A DNA stretch of 64,000 nt from Microbacterium sp. LWH13-1.2 (lineage in GTDB: Bacteria; Actinomycetota; Actinomycetes; Actinomycetales; Microbacteriaceae): contig NZ_CP151635.1 in NCBI RefSeq assembly GCF_038397735.1, forward strand, positions 2,976,001-3,040,000, written 5' to 3'. Below are positions 53,950-62,414 of this stretch, piece after piece (the stretch's first letter is position 1; each line of letters opens with the position of its first letter). The translations under genes were made by a program, and so were the position numbers. Below the pieces are notes generated by a model, which was not told the origin of the DNA, did not search any database, and saw nothing but the letters and a program-made list of their open reading frames with translations.

Positions 53950-54350
53950 GCGTCCTGGTCGGAGTCCGGTTTCATCCAGAACGGCGAGTAGTGATAGCCG
54001 TCGGGGTCATCGAACTGGCGCTGATACATGAACGGGTAGTCGTCCGTGTCGCCGACGCGCCCACCGGCGGCAGCGGCGCGCTCGACGAGAGCGTCGACAG
54101 CCTCCCGGCTGTCGAGGTCGAACGAGACCGTGACCTTCGACGGGGTGTCCGGTCCGCCGATCACGTCCTCGGTGCCGCCGACGCTCGCGTACATCTCGCG
54201 GCTGCCGAGCATGACGTATTGGTCGGGCGCGATCGCGAAGCACGACACGTTGTGATCGGACATCTCGGCGTTGAGGGTCCAGCCGAGCGCGGTGTAGAAC
54301 GCTGTGGCCCGGTCGACGCTCGCGACCGGGCAGGTGATGAAGAGGCTCAT
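53946..54350 (-). CDS. VOC/glyoxalase-fold protein
   Basis: The 134-residue protein starts FITCPVASVDRATAFYTALG, with a further GRVGDTDDYPFMYQRQFDDPDG segment. This is the PhnB/YaeR-like VOC layout, often seen in resistance or lyase proteins; no function can be assigned. It is the first gene of an operon with the HxlR regulator (ATGs overlap the next gene by four bases). Confidence 0.88.
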   Translation of the reverse strand: MSLFITCPVASVDRATAFYTALGWTLNAEMSDHNVSCFAIAPDQYVMLGSREMYASVGGTEDVIGGPDTPSKVTVSFDLDSREAVDALVERAAAAGGRVGDTDDYPFMYQRQFDDPDGYHYSPFWMKPDSDQDA

Positions 54351-54358
54351 GTGCTGAT

Positions 54359-54375
54359 ACTTGCAAAATGCAAGT
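54359..54375. promoter_or_regulatory. Perfect 17-bp palindrome, candidate HxlR operator
   Basis: ACTTGCAAAATGCAAGT has two perfect 7-base arms around AAA. It begins nine bases before the VOC start codon and overlaps the likely -10. The second gene of that operon encodes an HxlR regulator. The palindrome is AT-rich amid high-GC sequence. Confidence 0.7.
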
Positions 54376-54381
54376 GCGCCG

Positions 54382-55560
54382 TCAAGGGGTCCATCGACGA
54401 CGCCGAAGACCCAGCAGCGCGAGCACGCCCGCGCCGGCCGTGAGGGCTGCGACGACCCCGAGACCCAAGCCCGGGACGGATGCCGTCGCCACGGCGCCCG
54501 CGACGAGCGGACCGCCCGCGTCCCCGAGCTCCCGCCCCAACTCGGCGCTGCCCATGGTGCGCCCCATGCGCTCAGGCGGTGTGGTCGCTGCGAGGTGCGA
54601 GAACGCGATCGGCGTCGCGATGCCGACCCCGACGCCGACCAGCAGCGCGGTGGCGACGAGCGCGACCGGCACCTGCGTCACCGCGGCGAGCGCGATCCCC
54701 GCGGCGATCACGAGCAGCCCGCCGACTGTGCCGAGCCGCACCGAGATGCGACCCCGATCGTGTGCGCCACCGACGAAAGGCTGAGCGACGCTCGATGCGA
54801 TGGCGAGCACGGTCACTATCGCCATGCTCCCCACGGTGTCGAGCCCGGCCTGGCGGCCGAGCAGCGGCAGGAAGCCGACCGCGACCGCGAGCGCCCCGGT
54901 CGTCGCGGCCAGCACCAGAGTGGGGACGAGGAAGCCGGGGGCAGCGAGCTCTCGCGCCAGATCGACGAGGGTCACACGCGTGCGCGGCAGCACCGTCACC
55001 GCGGGAATCGCCAGGGCGACCCACGCTGCGGCGGCGAGTCCGAGCACCGCGAGCGCCCAGAACAGCGCCGGCATGCCACCCCAGACCACGAGCACCGCCC
55101 CGATCAGCGGGCCGAGCGCGTAGCCGAGGCTCTTCCACGAGCCGTAGCGACCGAAGTACTTCCCCCGCGTGGCATCGTCGGTGAGCCGGGCGACCGCGGC
55201 AGATGACGAGGGCGAGAAGGCGGATGCCGCGGCACCCTGACCGAGCCGGCCGATCACGAGCCCGAGCATCCCCGGCACGACGGCCCCGACCGCCGAGAAC
55301 GCCGAGAACGCGAGAAGCCCTCCGATGATCACGGGGCGCACGCCGATGCGGTCGCTCAGCGCACCGAACAGCGGCTTGAGCAGCACCTCGGCGAGGTCGT
55401 ACAGCGCGAGGGTCAGGCCGAACGCGAGCAGTGTCCAGCCGATGTCCTCGGTCTCGGCACCGAGGGCGGCGGCGATGCCGTGCGCGCCGAACGCGGTGGT
55501 GAAGCCGGCGAGATAGAGCGGGGCGAGCCGGGGCGTCGCGAGCGGCGGGGTCGAGGTCAC
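54382..55560 (-). CDS. MFS efflux transporter (12 helices, DHA1-type)
   Basis: The 392-residue protein has about 12 helices with the loop motif GALSDRIGVRPVII after helix 2 and a second loop DRGRISVRL. It probably exports a drug or metabolite. GGGAG lies eight bases before the GTG start. It is divergent from a histidine-kinase gene, and the palindrome at 55623-55644 lies between them and may affect both. Confidence 0.9.
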   Translation of the reverse strand: MTSTPPLATPRLAPLYLAGFTTAFGAHGIAAALGAETEDIGWTLLAFGLTLALYDLAEVLLKPLFGALSDRIGVRPVIIGGLLAFSAFSAVGAVVPGMLGLVIGRLGQGAAASAFSPSSSAAVARLTDDATRGKYFGRYGSWKSLGYALGPLIGAVLVVWGGMPALFWALAVLGLAAAAWVALAIPAVTVLPRTRVTLVDLARELAAPGFLVPTLVLAATTGALAVAVGFLPLLGRQAGLDTVGSMAIVTVLAIASSVAQPFVGGAHDRGRISVRLGTVGGLLVIAAGIALAAVTQVPVALVATALLVGVGVGIATPIAFSHLAATTPPERMGRTMGSAELGRELGDAGGPLVAGAVATASVPGLGLGVVAALTAGAGVLALLGLRRRRWTP

Positions 55561-55610
55561 GGTCGATTCTCCCAGGCGCGCACTCGACGGGGCGGCCGCG
55601 ATGACGACGT

Positions 55611-55663
55611 GATCCCCCGTGCGGGGGATGCCGCGGCATCCCCCTTCGATCTACGGTGGGGGA
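55611..55663 (+). promoter_or_regulatory. Kinase promoter with 22-bp palindrome, candidate two-component operator
   Basis: A perfect palindrome (55623-55644) has half-sites GGGGGATGCCG and CGGCATCCCCC. A third half-site ATCCCCC lies just upstream (55612-55618) and pairs with GGGGGAT as an inverted repeat across GTGC. The palindrome is centred 30.5 bases before the start codon. The -10 TACGGT (55652-55657) lies six bases before the ATG. The same half-site at the same distance occurs before the NatA-like gene. Confidence 0.75.
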
Positions 55664-57004
55664 ATGCCCGCAGCGCCGTTCACCCGCACGCCCAGTGCCC
55701 GCGAGCAGCGCAGCGACCTCATCCTCGCCGCCGTGATGTTCGTGGGCGCGGTGCTGAGCGCCGCCCTCTCGACGATCGCTGAGATCTACGGAGACACCAG
55801 GGCTGAGCCCTGGACCGCACTCCTCTACGCGGTCGCCGTGACCGTGCCGCTCGCCGTGAGACGCCGCTGGCCCGCCCAGGTCGCGATCGCGATCTGCGTC
55901 GCCTACTTCCTCGCGATCTCCTTCCAGGTGCCCGAGATCTACGTCGGCAACATCGCCATGTTCGTGTCGCTGTACACGGTGGGCGCGTGGATGAACAACC
56001 GCAGAGCCGCGATGATCGTGCGCGTCTCGATCATCGTCGGCATGTTCGTCTGGCTCATCATCACGATGTACCGCCAGGCGATCGAGGAGGCCGACAAGGC
56101 CGAGGTCGCAGCCGGCCTGCTCTCGCCCTATCTGGCCTTCATGCTCATCCAGCTGCTGCTGAATGTCCTCTACTTCGGCGGCGCGTACTACTTCGGCGAG
56201 CGCTCGTGGCATGCCGCGCAGGAGCGTCAGGTGCTCGAACAGCGCACGGCCGAGCTCGAGCGGGAGCGCGAGGTGACAGCCGCTCAAGCCGTCGCCCTCG
56301 ACCGCGTGCGCATCGCCCGTGAGCTGCACGACGTGGTCGCCCATCACGTGTCGGTCATGGGCGTGCAGGCGGGCGCCGCTCGTCTCGTGATCGACCAGGA
56401 TCCGGAGAAGTCCAAGAGCATCCTGACCGGCATCGAAGGGTCGGCGCGCGACGCCATCCACGAGCTCCGGCAGCTGCTCGAGACCCTGCGCTCCCCCGGC
56501 AGCGAGGCACCGGATGCCGCGTCGACCGTGACCCTCGACGACATCCGCTCGCTGGTCGAGGCGTCGGTCGAGGCGGGGCTCCCCACCGACTACGCGGTGA
56601 TCGGCGAACCGGTCGCCGTGCCGTCGGTCGTCGCCGTGAACCTCTATCGGATCACGCAGGAGTCGCTCACGAACGCTCGCCGTCACGCCGGAGTCGGTGC
56701 CACCGCCGACGTCCGTGTGCGCTACGACGGCGATGGGGTCGAGGTCGAGGTCGTCAACACCGGCCGAGCGATCGCCGTGCTGCGGCCGGGTCTGGGTCAG
56801 CTCGGCATGCGCGAGCGGGCCGCGGCGTCGGGCGGCACCCTCGAGGTGGCACCTCGCCCCTCGGGCGGGCTGCGCGTGCGCGCCCGCGTGCCCCTGACAG
56901 GCACAGCCCCGCAGACCGGCACAGCCCCGCAGACCGGCACAGCCCCACGGACCGGCACAGCCCCGCAGACCGACCAGCAGACCGAGACGAGCCCCGCCTC
57001 ATGA
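55664..57004 (+). CDS. Two-component sensor histidine kinase (HisKA_3)
   Basis: The 446-residue protein has about five to six transmembrane helices (about 20-180) with little extracellular sequence. A coiled linker follows, then HisKA_3 with RIARELHDVVAHHVSVMG (His about 222) and an ATPase domain (NLYRITQESLTNARRHA and LGQLGMRERAAASGG). The last residues form four 6-residue repeats of Gly-Thr-Ala-Pro-(Gln/Arg)-Thr. Kinases with such membrane-only sensors often respond to envelope stress. The start is fixed by TACGGT six bases upstream; the response regulator gene overlaps by four bases. Confidence 0.93.
   Translation: MPAAPFTRTPSAREQRSDLILAAVMFVGAVLSAALSTIAEIYGDTRAEPWTALLYAVAVTVPLAVRRRWPAQVAIAICVAYFLAISFQVPEIYVGNIAMFVSLYTVGAWMNNRRAAMIVRVSIIVGMFVWLIITMYRQAIEEADKAEVAAGLLSPYLAFMLIQLLLNVLYFGGAYYFGERSWHAAQERQVLEQRTAELEREREVTAAQAVALDRVRIARELHDVVAHHVSVMGVQAGAARLVIDQDPEKSKSILTGIEGSARDAIHELRQLLETLRSPGSEAPDAASTVTLDDIRSLVEASVEAGLPTDYAVIGEPVAVPSVVAVNLYRITQESLTNARRHAGVGATADVRVRYDGDGVEVEVVNTGRAIAVLRPGLGQLGMRERAAASGGTLEVAPRPSGGLRVRARVPLTGTAPQTGTAPQTGTAPRTGTAPQTDQQTETSPAS
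56900..56971 (+). repeat. Four 18-bp tandem repeats in the kinase C-terminus
   Basis: GGCACAGCCCCGCAGACC repeats at 56900, 56918, 56936 (two changes) and 56954, encoding Gly-Thr-Ala-Pro-(Gln/Arg)-Thr. It lies after the ATPase domain, so copy-number change would be silent for catalysis. Confidence 0.95.
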
Positions 57005-57735
57005 CCACGCCCACGCCCGCGCCCGCATCCACGCCTCCGATCCGCGTGCTTCTCGTCGACGACCATGCGATGCTGCGTGCCGGATTCCGGACGATCCTCG
57101 ACACCCAGCCCGACATCACGGTGGTCGGCGAGGCGGCGACCGGCGCCTCGGCCCTGGCGCAGGCATCCGCGCTGCTCCCCGACGTGATCACCATGGACGT
57201 GCAGATGCCCGACATGGACGGCATCGAAGCGACCAGGCGGATCGTCGCCGACCCCGCGATCGCCGCGGCCATCGCGATCGTCACGACGTTCGACCGGGAC
57301 GACTACCTCTATCAGGCGCTGGATGCCGGAGCGAGCGGCTTCCTGCTCAAGAACGCCGGCGCCGAGGACCTCATCGCCGCAGTCCGCGCACTCGCGGCGG
57401 GCGACGGGATGCTGGCGCCCGAAGTCACGCGCAGGGTGCTCGCGCGGTTCGCCCACACTCCCGCGCCCGCGGCCACACCCGCATCCGCATCCGCACCGGC
57501 ATCCGGCCCTGTGGTCGACTCCTCCGCGCCGGTGACGCTCGTCGACCCGCTCACCGACCGCGAGGCCGAGGTGCTCGTGCTGCTCGCGGACGCCCGCAGC
57601 AACGCCGAGATCGCGAGCGCGCTGTTCATCGGCGAAGCCACCGTGAAGACCCACGTCTCACGTGTGCTGCAGAAGCTCGGTGCCAGAGACCGCGTGCAGG
57701 CGGTCGTGCTGGCGCACCGCATGGGACTGGCATAA
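57001..57735 (+). CDS. NarL/LuxR-family response regulator
   Basis: The 244-residue protein has a receiver domain with phosphoacceptor Asp66 (DVITMDVQMPDMDG) and conserved VLLVDDHAML. A Pro/Ala/Ser-rich linker of about 25 residues follows (150-175), longer than usual. The HTH is LTDREAEVLVLLADARSN and EIASALFIGEATVKTHVSR. Its ATG overlaps the kinase stop (ATGA). It probably binds the palindrome before the kinase gene and the matching site before the ABC exporter. Confidence 0.93.
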   Translation: MTTPTPAPASTPPIRVLLVDDHAMLRAGFRTILDTQPDITVVGEAATGASALAQASALLPDVITMDVQMPDMDGIEATRRIVADPAIAAAIAIVTTFDRDDYLYQALDAGASGFLLKNAGAEDLIAAVRALAAGDGMLAPEVTRRVLARFAHTPAPAATPASASAPASGPVVDSSAPVTLVDPLTDREAEVLVLLADARSNAEIASALFIGEATVKTHVSRVLQKLGARDRVQAVVLAHRMGLA

Positions 57736-57788
57736 CCGCGACTGCACCGGCCACCGCAACTCCGACCCAGCCCCGATACCCTCAGAGG

Positions 57789-58961
57789 ATGCCGACCGCC
57801 GCGCCCCTCTCCCGACCGATCCTGGCCGGGATCGTCACCGCGCTGGTCGGATTCACGAGCTCGTTCGCCGTCGTGCTCACGGGCCTCAGCGCGGTCGGCG
57901 CGACACCGGAGCAGGCCGCCAGCGGACTGCTCGCGGTCAGCCTCACGATGGGGCTCGCCTGCGTCGTGCTCGCCTGGCGGTATCGGATGCCGATCACCGT
58001 CGCCTGGTCGACTCCCGGCGCCGCGCTGCTCGCCGCGACCGGCGTCGTCGAGGGAGGCTGGTCGGCGGCCGTCGGCGCGTTCCTCGTCGCAGCGGCGCTG
58101 ATCCTGCTCACGGCGCTGTGGCCCGCGCTGGGCGCGCTGATCGCGCGCATCCCTCCGTCCATCGCGCAGGCGATGCTCGCCGGCGTTCTGCTGCCGCTGT
58201 GCCTCGCTCCGATCACCGGACTCGTCACCAATCCGTGGGGCGTGATCCCGATCGTGCTGACCTGGCTGGTCTTCGCCCGTCTCGCACCGCGATGGGCGGT
58301 TCCGCTCGCATTCCTCGCAGCGACCGTCGTGGTCACCGTCTCGCTCGTCCAGGAGGGCGCTCCGGTCGACGCCGGCCTGCTGGTCCCCCGCTTCGAACTC
58401 ACCGCACCGACCTTCACGCTCGGCGCCATGATCGGTGTCGCTCTGCCGCTGTTCATCGTCACGATGGCGTCGCAGAACGTGCCGGGCATCGCGATCATGC
58501 GCAGCTTCGGCTACGAGGTTCCGTGGCGCCCCGCCATGCTCGTCACCGGTCTCGGCACCGCGCTCGGCGCCACGGCCGGGGGCCACGCGATCAACCTCGC
58601 GGCGATCAGCGCCGCGCTCGCGGCCTCCCCCGACGCCGACCCCGACCCGAAGCGGCGCTGGGTGGCCGGCGTCTCGACCGGGGCCTCGTATCTCGTGCTC
58701 GGCGGGTTCTCCGCCGCATTCGCCGCGCTCGTGCTCCTCGCACCCGACGCCGTGATCCCCGCGGTCGCCGGGCTCGCGCTGTTCGGAGCGTTCGGTGCAT
58801 CGGTGCAGCAGGCGATCGACGACCCCGGCGAGCGCATCCCCGCCGTCGTCACTTTCCTGGTGGCGGCATCGGGCATCTCGCTGCTGGGCGTGAGCGCCGC
58901 GTTCTGGGCGCTCGTCGCCGGTCTCCTCGTGCGCACAGTGCTGCACGCCGGGCGGCGCTGA
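57789..58961 (+). CDS. BenE-family benzoate/H+ symporter-like transporter
   Basis: The 390-residue membrane protein has about 11-12 helices with GIVTALVGFTSSFAVVLTGL at the start and ASQNVPGIAIMRSFGYEVPWRP, typical of BenE. Family members import benzoate, but purine-like substrates are known for related groups. No benzoate catabolic gene is near. TACCCT lies exactly six bases before the ATG. Confidence 0.9.
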   Translation: MPTAAPLSRPILAGIVTALVGFTSSFAVVLTGLSAVGATPEQAASGLLAVSLTMGLACVVLAWRYRMPITVAWSTPGAALLAATGVVEGGWSAAVGAFLVAAALILLTALWPALGALIARIPPSIAQAMLAGVLLPLCLAPITGLVTNPWGVIPIVLTWLVFARLAPRWAVPLAFLAATVVVTVSLVQEGAPVDAGLLVPRFELTAPTFTLGAMIGVALPLFIVTMASQNVPGIAIMRSFGYEVPWRPAMLVTGLGTALGATAGGHAINLAAISAALAASPDADPDPKRRWVAGVSTGASYLVLGGFSAAFAALVLLAPDAVIPAVAGLALFGAFGASVQQAIDDPGERIPAVVTFLVAASGISLLGVSAAFWALVAGLLVRTVLHAGRR

Positions 58962-58995
58962 GCCCTCTGCCGATCGGCTCGGCTAGCGTGGGGGC

Positions 58996-60201
58996 GTGAC
59001 CGTTCCCGCACCAGCGCCCGTCCCTTCAGCCGGCACTCCCGCCGGTCACTTCGACGCCCGCGCGCTGCTCGAGCCGGTGAACCCCGCCGAGGTCGACGCG
59101 TTCGCCCGTGCCCAGCGCGCCGCCAATCGCTCCTCCGCCGGGCAGATCGTCGCGTGGGTGGCTGTGGGGTTCGCCGCGCTGTGCGTGGTGCCCGTCATCG
59201 GGATCATGATCCTGGGCCTCGGGTACACGATCGGGCGCGGCACCGGGGTCGCGGTCGCCGGGCTCCTCGCCCTGCTGCTGTTCGCGGGGCTCACCCTGGG
59301 AATCGTGATGCTCGTGCGTCGAGGCATCCGCACGCGCAATCTGACACGATTCCGCCTCGCGCGCTTCGCCGGAGCGAACGCGATGAGCTACTTCGAACGG
59401 ATCGACGACCCGCCTCTGCCGGGGATGATCTTCTCGAGCGGATCGAGCCGGATGTCGACCGACGTGCTCCGAGGGGTCGCACCCCGGTTCGTCGAGTTCG
59501 GCAACTATCAGTACACGACGAGCAACGGCAAGCAGTCGCAGACGCACCGCTGGGGCTACGTCGCCGTCAAGCTCGACGTCCCCCTGCCGAACATCGTGCT
59601 CGACGCACTCGGCAACAACACCCTCGGCAGCACCGTCGCCGGCGCGTTCAGCGGCGATCAGCGACTCTCGCTCGAGGGTGACTTCGACCGGTACTTCTCG
59701 CTGTTCTGCCCTGCGGGCTACGAGGTCGACGCCCTCTACCTCTTCACGCCCGACGTCATGGCGCGCTTCATCGATCATGCCGCGCAGCTCGATGTCGAGA
59801 TCGTCGACGACTGGCTCTTCCTCTACGCACGCCGCGAGGTGTCGACGCTCGACCCGGCGACCTGGGCGTGGCTGTTCGGAGCGGTCGGTGCGCTGCTGAC
59901 GAAGCTCGACCAGTGGGCGCGCTGGCGCGACGACCGGCTGCGGCTGTCCGCGCCCGTCGCGCAGCATCCGCCCCTCCCCGCCGACGGGGCCGCGGCCCCG
60001 GTGCCCGCGGGATCCCCCGCGCTGCCGTTCGCGGCTCCGCAGGGTCTGCTCACCCCTCCTCCTCCCGGCGTCGCCCCTCCCGGTCAGCGCCTCAAGCGAC
60101 GAAGCCCGTGGCTGATCGTCGGCATCATCGTCGGGGTCATGCTCGTGGTGACCATGGCCCCGTTCGCGATCGGCATCTTCTCGTTCCTGTTCCTGGGCTG
60201 A
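58996..60201 (+). CDS. Membrane protein of unknown function with C-terminal Pro-rich linker
   Basis: The 401-residue protein has two adjacent helices (about 46-70 and 74-102). A soluble domain of about 200 residues follows (for example SYFERIDDPPLPGMIFSSG and FDRYFSLFCPAGYEVDALY), then a Pro/Ala-rich linker (310-365) and a final helix (372-398). I do not recognise a characterised family. TAGCGT is exactly six bases before the GTG. It precedes the natAB-like pair by 116 bases, but that pair has its own operator. Confidence 0.72.
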   Translation: MTVPAPAPVPSAGTPAGHFDARALLEPVNPAEVDAFARAQRAANRSSAGQIVAWVAVGFAALCVVPVIGIMILGLGYTIGRGTGVAVAGLLALLLFAGLTLGIVMLVRRGIRTRNLTRFRLARFAGANAMSYFERIDDPPLPGMIFSSGSSRMSTDVLRGVAPRFVEFGNYQYTTSNGKQSQTHRWGYVAVKLDVPLPNIVLDALGNNTLGSTVAGAFSGDQRLSLEGDFDRYFSLFCPAGYEVDALYLFTPDVMARFIDHAAQLDVEIVDDWLFLYARREVSTLDPATWAWLFGAVGALLTKLDQWARWRDDRLRLSAPVAQHPPLPADGAAAPVPAGSPALPFAAPQGLLTPPPPGVAPPGQRLKRRSPWLIVGIIVGVMLVVTMAPFAIGIFSFLFLG

Positions 60202-60251
60202 GTCGGGAAGCTCCCCCGCACGGCGGACGAGCACGACCTCGGGTGCGTGCA

Positions 60252-60317
60252 GATCCCCCGCACAGATCCGCCACAGGGGGGATGCCGCGGTGACGCGCCC
60301 GGCCATAGCGTGAGCGT
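60252..60317 (+). promoter_or_regulatory. natAB-like promoter carrying the kinase-promoter motif
   Basis: GGGGGATGCCGCGG (60277-60290) matches the left half and centre of the kinase-promoter palindrome, with its equivalent centre again 30.5 bases before the start codon. GATCCCCCG (60252-60260) is also shared. The -10 TAGCGT (60306-60311) is six bases before the ATG. Confidence 0.7.
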
Positions 60318-61214
60318 ATGACCACAGGAAAGCTCGTACTGAGCGGCATCACCAAGAGCTACGGCTCGCGGCGCGTGCTCGACGACGTCTCGTTCGAGGT
60401 GGCCCCCGGGCGTCTCACCGGGTTCGTCGGCGGCAACGGCGCAGGCAAGACCACGACCATGCGGATCGTCCTCGGGCTGCTCGGCTCCGATGGCGGCCGT
60501 GTCGAACTCGACGGCACGGCGCTCACCAGCGCCGACCGCCGCCACTTCGGCTACATGCCCGAGGAGCGTGGCCTGTACCCCAAGATGAAGGTGCTCGAGC
60601 AGATCGTGTACCTCGCCCGACTGCACGGGATGAGCAAGGCGGATGCCACGGCACGGGCGACCGCGCTGCTCACCGAGCTGGGACTCGAGGAGCGCCTCGG
60701 CGACACGATCGAGTCGCTGTCGCTCGGCAACCAGCAGCGCGCGCAGATCGCGGCAGCCCTCGTGCACGACCCCGAGGTGCTGATCCTCGACGAGCCGTTC
60801 TCGGGCCTCGACCCGCTCGCGGTCGACGTCGTGGCGTCGGTGCTGCAGTCATCTGCCGCGAAGGGTGCCTCGATCCTGTTCTCCTCGCATCAGCTCGACG
60901 TCGTCGAACGGTTGTGCGACGACCTGGTGATCCTCGCCGCGGGGACCATCCGCGCGTCCGGTTCCCGCGACGCGCTCCGCGCGCAGCACGCCGGCAGCCG
61001 GTACGAGCTGGTCTCCGCCGGGGACGCCGGGTGGCTGAGGGCCGAGCCGGGCATCACCGTCCTCGACTTCGAGGGCGGCTACGCCCTGTTCGACGCAGAC
61101 GACGCCGAGGTCGCCCAGCGTGTGCTGCGCACCGCCGTCGAACGCGGCGACGTGGCGAGCTTCGCCCCCAAGCATCCCTCTCTCGCCCAGATCTTCAAGG
61201 AGGTCATCCAGTGA
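60318..61214 (+). CDS. ABC-2 exporter ATPase (NatA-like)
   Basis: The 298-residue ATPase has Walker A GGNGAGKTTTMRIVLG near residues 38-53, the signature LSLGNQQRAQIAAAL and Walker B VLILDEPFSGLDP. A C-terminal DUF4162-like region follows. It pairs with the next gene, the permease. Family members export sodium, drugs or peptides. TAGCGT is six bases before the ATG, and the promoter shares the two-component operator. The permease start overlaps by four bases. Confidence 0.92.
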   Translation: MTTGKLVLSGITKSYGSRRVLDDVSFEVAPGRLTGFVGGNGAGKTTTMRIVLGLLGSDGGRVELDGTALTSADRRHFGYMPEERGLYPKMKVLEQIVYLARLHGMSKADATARATALLTELGLEERLGDTIESLSLGNQQRAQIAAALVHDPEVLILDEPFSGLDPLAVDVVASVLQSSAAKGASILFSSHQLDVVERLCDDLVILAAGTIRASGSRDALRAQHAGSRYELVSAGDAGWLRAEPGITVLDFEGGYALFDADDAEVAQRVLRTAVERGDVASFAPKHPSLAQIFKEVIQ

Positions 61215-62317
61215 GCACCTCGAACAGCACCGGAACTGCCGGCACGAGCTCGCAGGCCTCGATGATCTGGCTCGTCGCCGAGCGGGAGATCGGCTCGAAG
61301 CTGCGCAGCAAGGCGTTCCTGATCTCGACGGGCGTCCTGCTGCTCATCGCGCTGGCCGGCATCGTGCTCGGCGGCTTCGCGAGCAAGAACACCGATGCGA
61401 TGCCAGTGGCCGTGACCTCCGAGACGGCATCCCTCGTGTCTGCCCTGCCCGACACCGAGATCACCGAGGTGTCGGATCAGGCGGCAGCCGAGCAGCTGCT
61501 GCGCGACGAGAAGGTCGATGCTGCGGTCCTGCCGGGCGACGGTCCGACCGGCGTCACGGTCGTCGCGCTCAAGGACGCCCCGACGAGTCTCGTGTCGGCG
61601 CTGTCGCAATCCCCGACGGTCGAGATCCTCGAACCCGCGACGACCAACCCGCTGCTGCGCTACTTCATCGCGATCGCGTTCGGCATCGTGTTCATGGGAG
61701 CTGCCGCGACGTTCGGCGGCACGATCGCCCAGAGCATCGTCGAGGAGAAGCAGACGCGCGTCGTCGAGATCCTGCTGTCGACCATCTCGGCGCGCACGCT
61801 GCTCGCCGGCAAGGTGATCGGCAACACGATCCTCGCGATGGGGCAGATCCTCGCCCTGGCCGCGGTCGCGACGATAGGACTCATAGCGACGGGTCAGCGC
61901 GAGGTGCTGTCGACGCTCGGCGCCCCGATCATCTGGTTCGCGGTGTTCTTCCTGTTCGGGTTCATCCTGCTCGCGGCGCTCTTCGCCGCAGCGGCGTCCA
62001 TGGTCTCCCGCCAGGAGGACATCGGCTCGACGACGACCCCGATCACGATGCTGATCATGGCGCCGTACGTGCTCGTGATCATCTTCAACGACAATCCGCT
62101 GGTGCTGACGATCATGTCGTACGTGCCGTTCTCGGCTCCGGTCGGTATGCCGATGCGACTGTTCGTGGGCGAGGCGCAGTGGTGGGAGCCGTTGCTGAGC
62201 CTGGTGATCCTGCTCGTGAGCTGCGTCGCCGCGATCGTGGTCGGCGCGAAGATCTACGAGAACTCGCTGCTGCGCATGGGCTCGCGGGTGAAGCTCGGCG
62301 AGGCGCTGCGCGGCTGA
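61211..62317 (+). CDS. ABC-2 exporter permease (NatB-like)
   Basis: The 368-residue permease starts MSTSNSTGTAGTSSQASMIW and has a helix at about 38-58. An extracytoplasmic domain of about 120 residues follows, and then five to six helices beginning PLLRYFIAIAFGIVFMGAAA. The cytoplasmic element SIVEEKQTRVVEILLSTIS is the conserved ABC-2 coupling segment. GTGA overlaps the ATPase stop. With the ATPase it forms a two-gene exporter under the shared operator. Confidence 0.92.
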   Translation: MSTSNSTGTAGTSSQASMIWLVAEREIGSKLRSKAFLISTGVLLLIALAGIVLGGFASKNTDAMPVAVTSETASLVSALPDTEITEVSDQAAAEQLLRDEKVDAAVLPGDGPTGVTVVALKDAPTSLVSALSQSPTVEILEPATTNPLLRYFIAIAFGIVFMGAAATFGGTIAQSIVEEKQTRVVEILLSTISARTLLAGKVIGNTILAMGQILALAAVATIGLIATGQREVLSTLGAPIIWFAVFFLFGFILLAALFAAAASMVSRQEDIGSTTTPITMLIMAPYVLVIIFNDNPLVLTIMSYVPFSAPVGMPMRLFVGEAQWWEPLLSLVILLVSCVAAIVVGAKIYENSLLRMGSRVKLGEALRG

Positions 62318-62354
62318 TCACCGCCCCGCCCCGGACGCCCGCTCCGACGACGAA

Positions 62355-62386
62355 GCCCCACCCTGCAGATGTCTGCGGGGTGGGGC
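62355..62386. terminator. Bidirectional hairpin terminator
   Basis: GCCCCACCCTGCAGA pairs with TCTGCGGGGTGGGGC with one G-T wobble and a 2-base loop. It lies between the convergent exporter and putA genes. Confidence 0.8.
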
Positions 62387-62414
62387 CTCGTCGTTCAGAT
62401 GGTCGCGGACCGGT

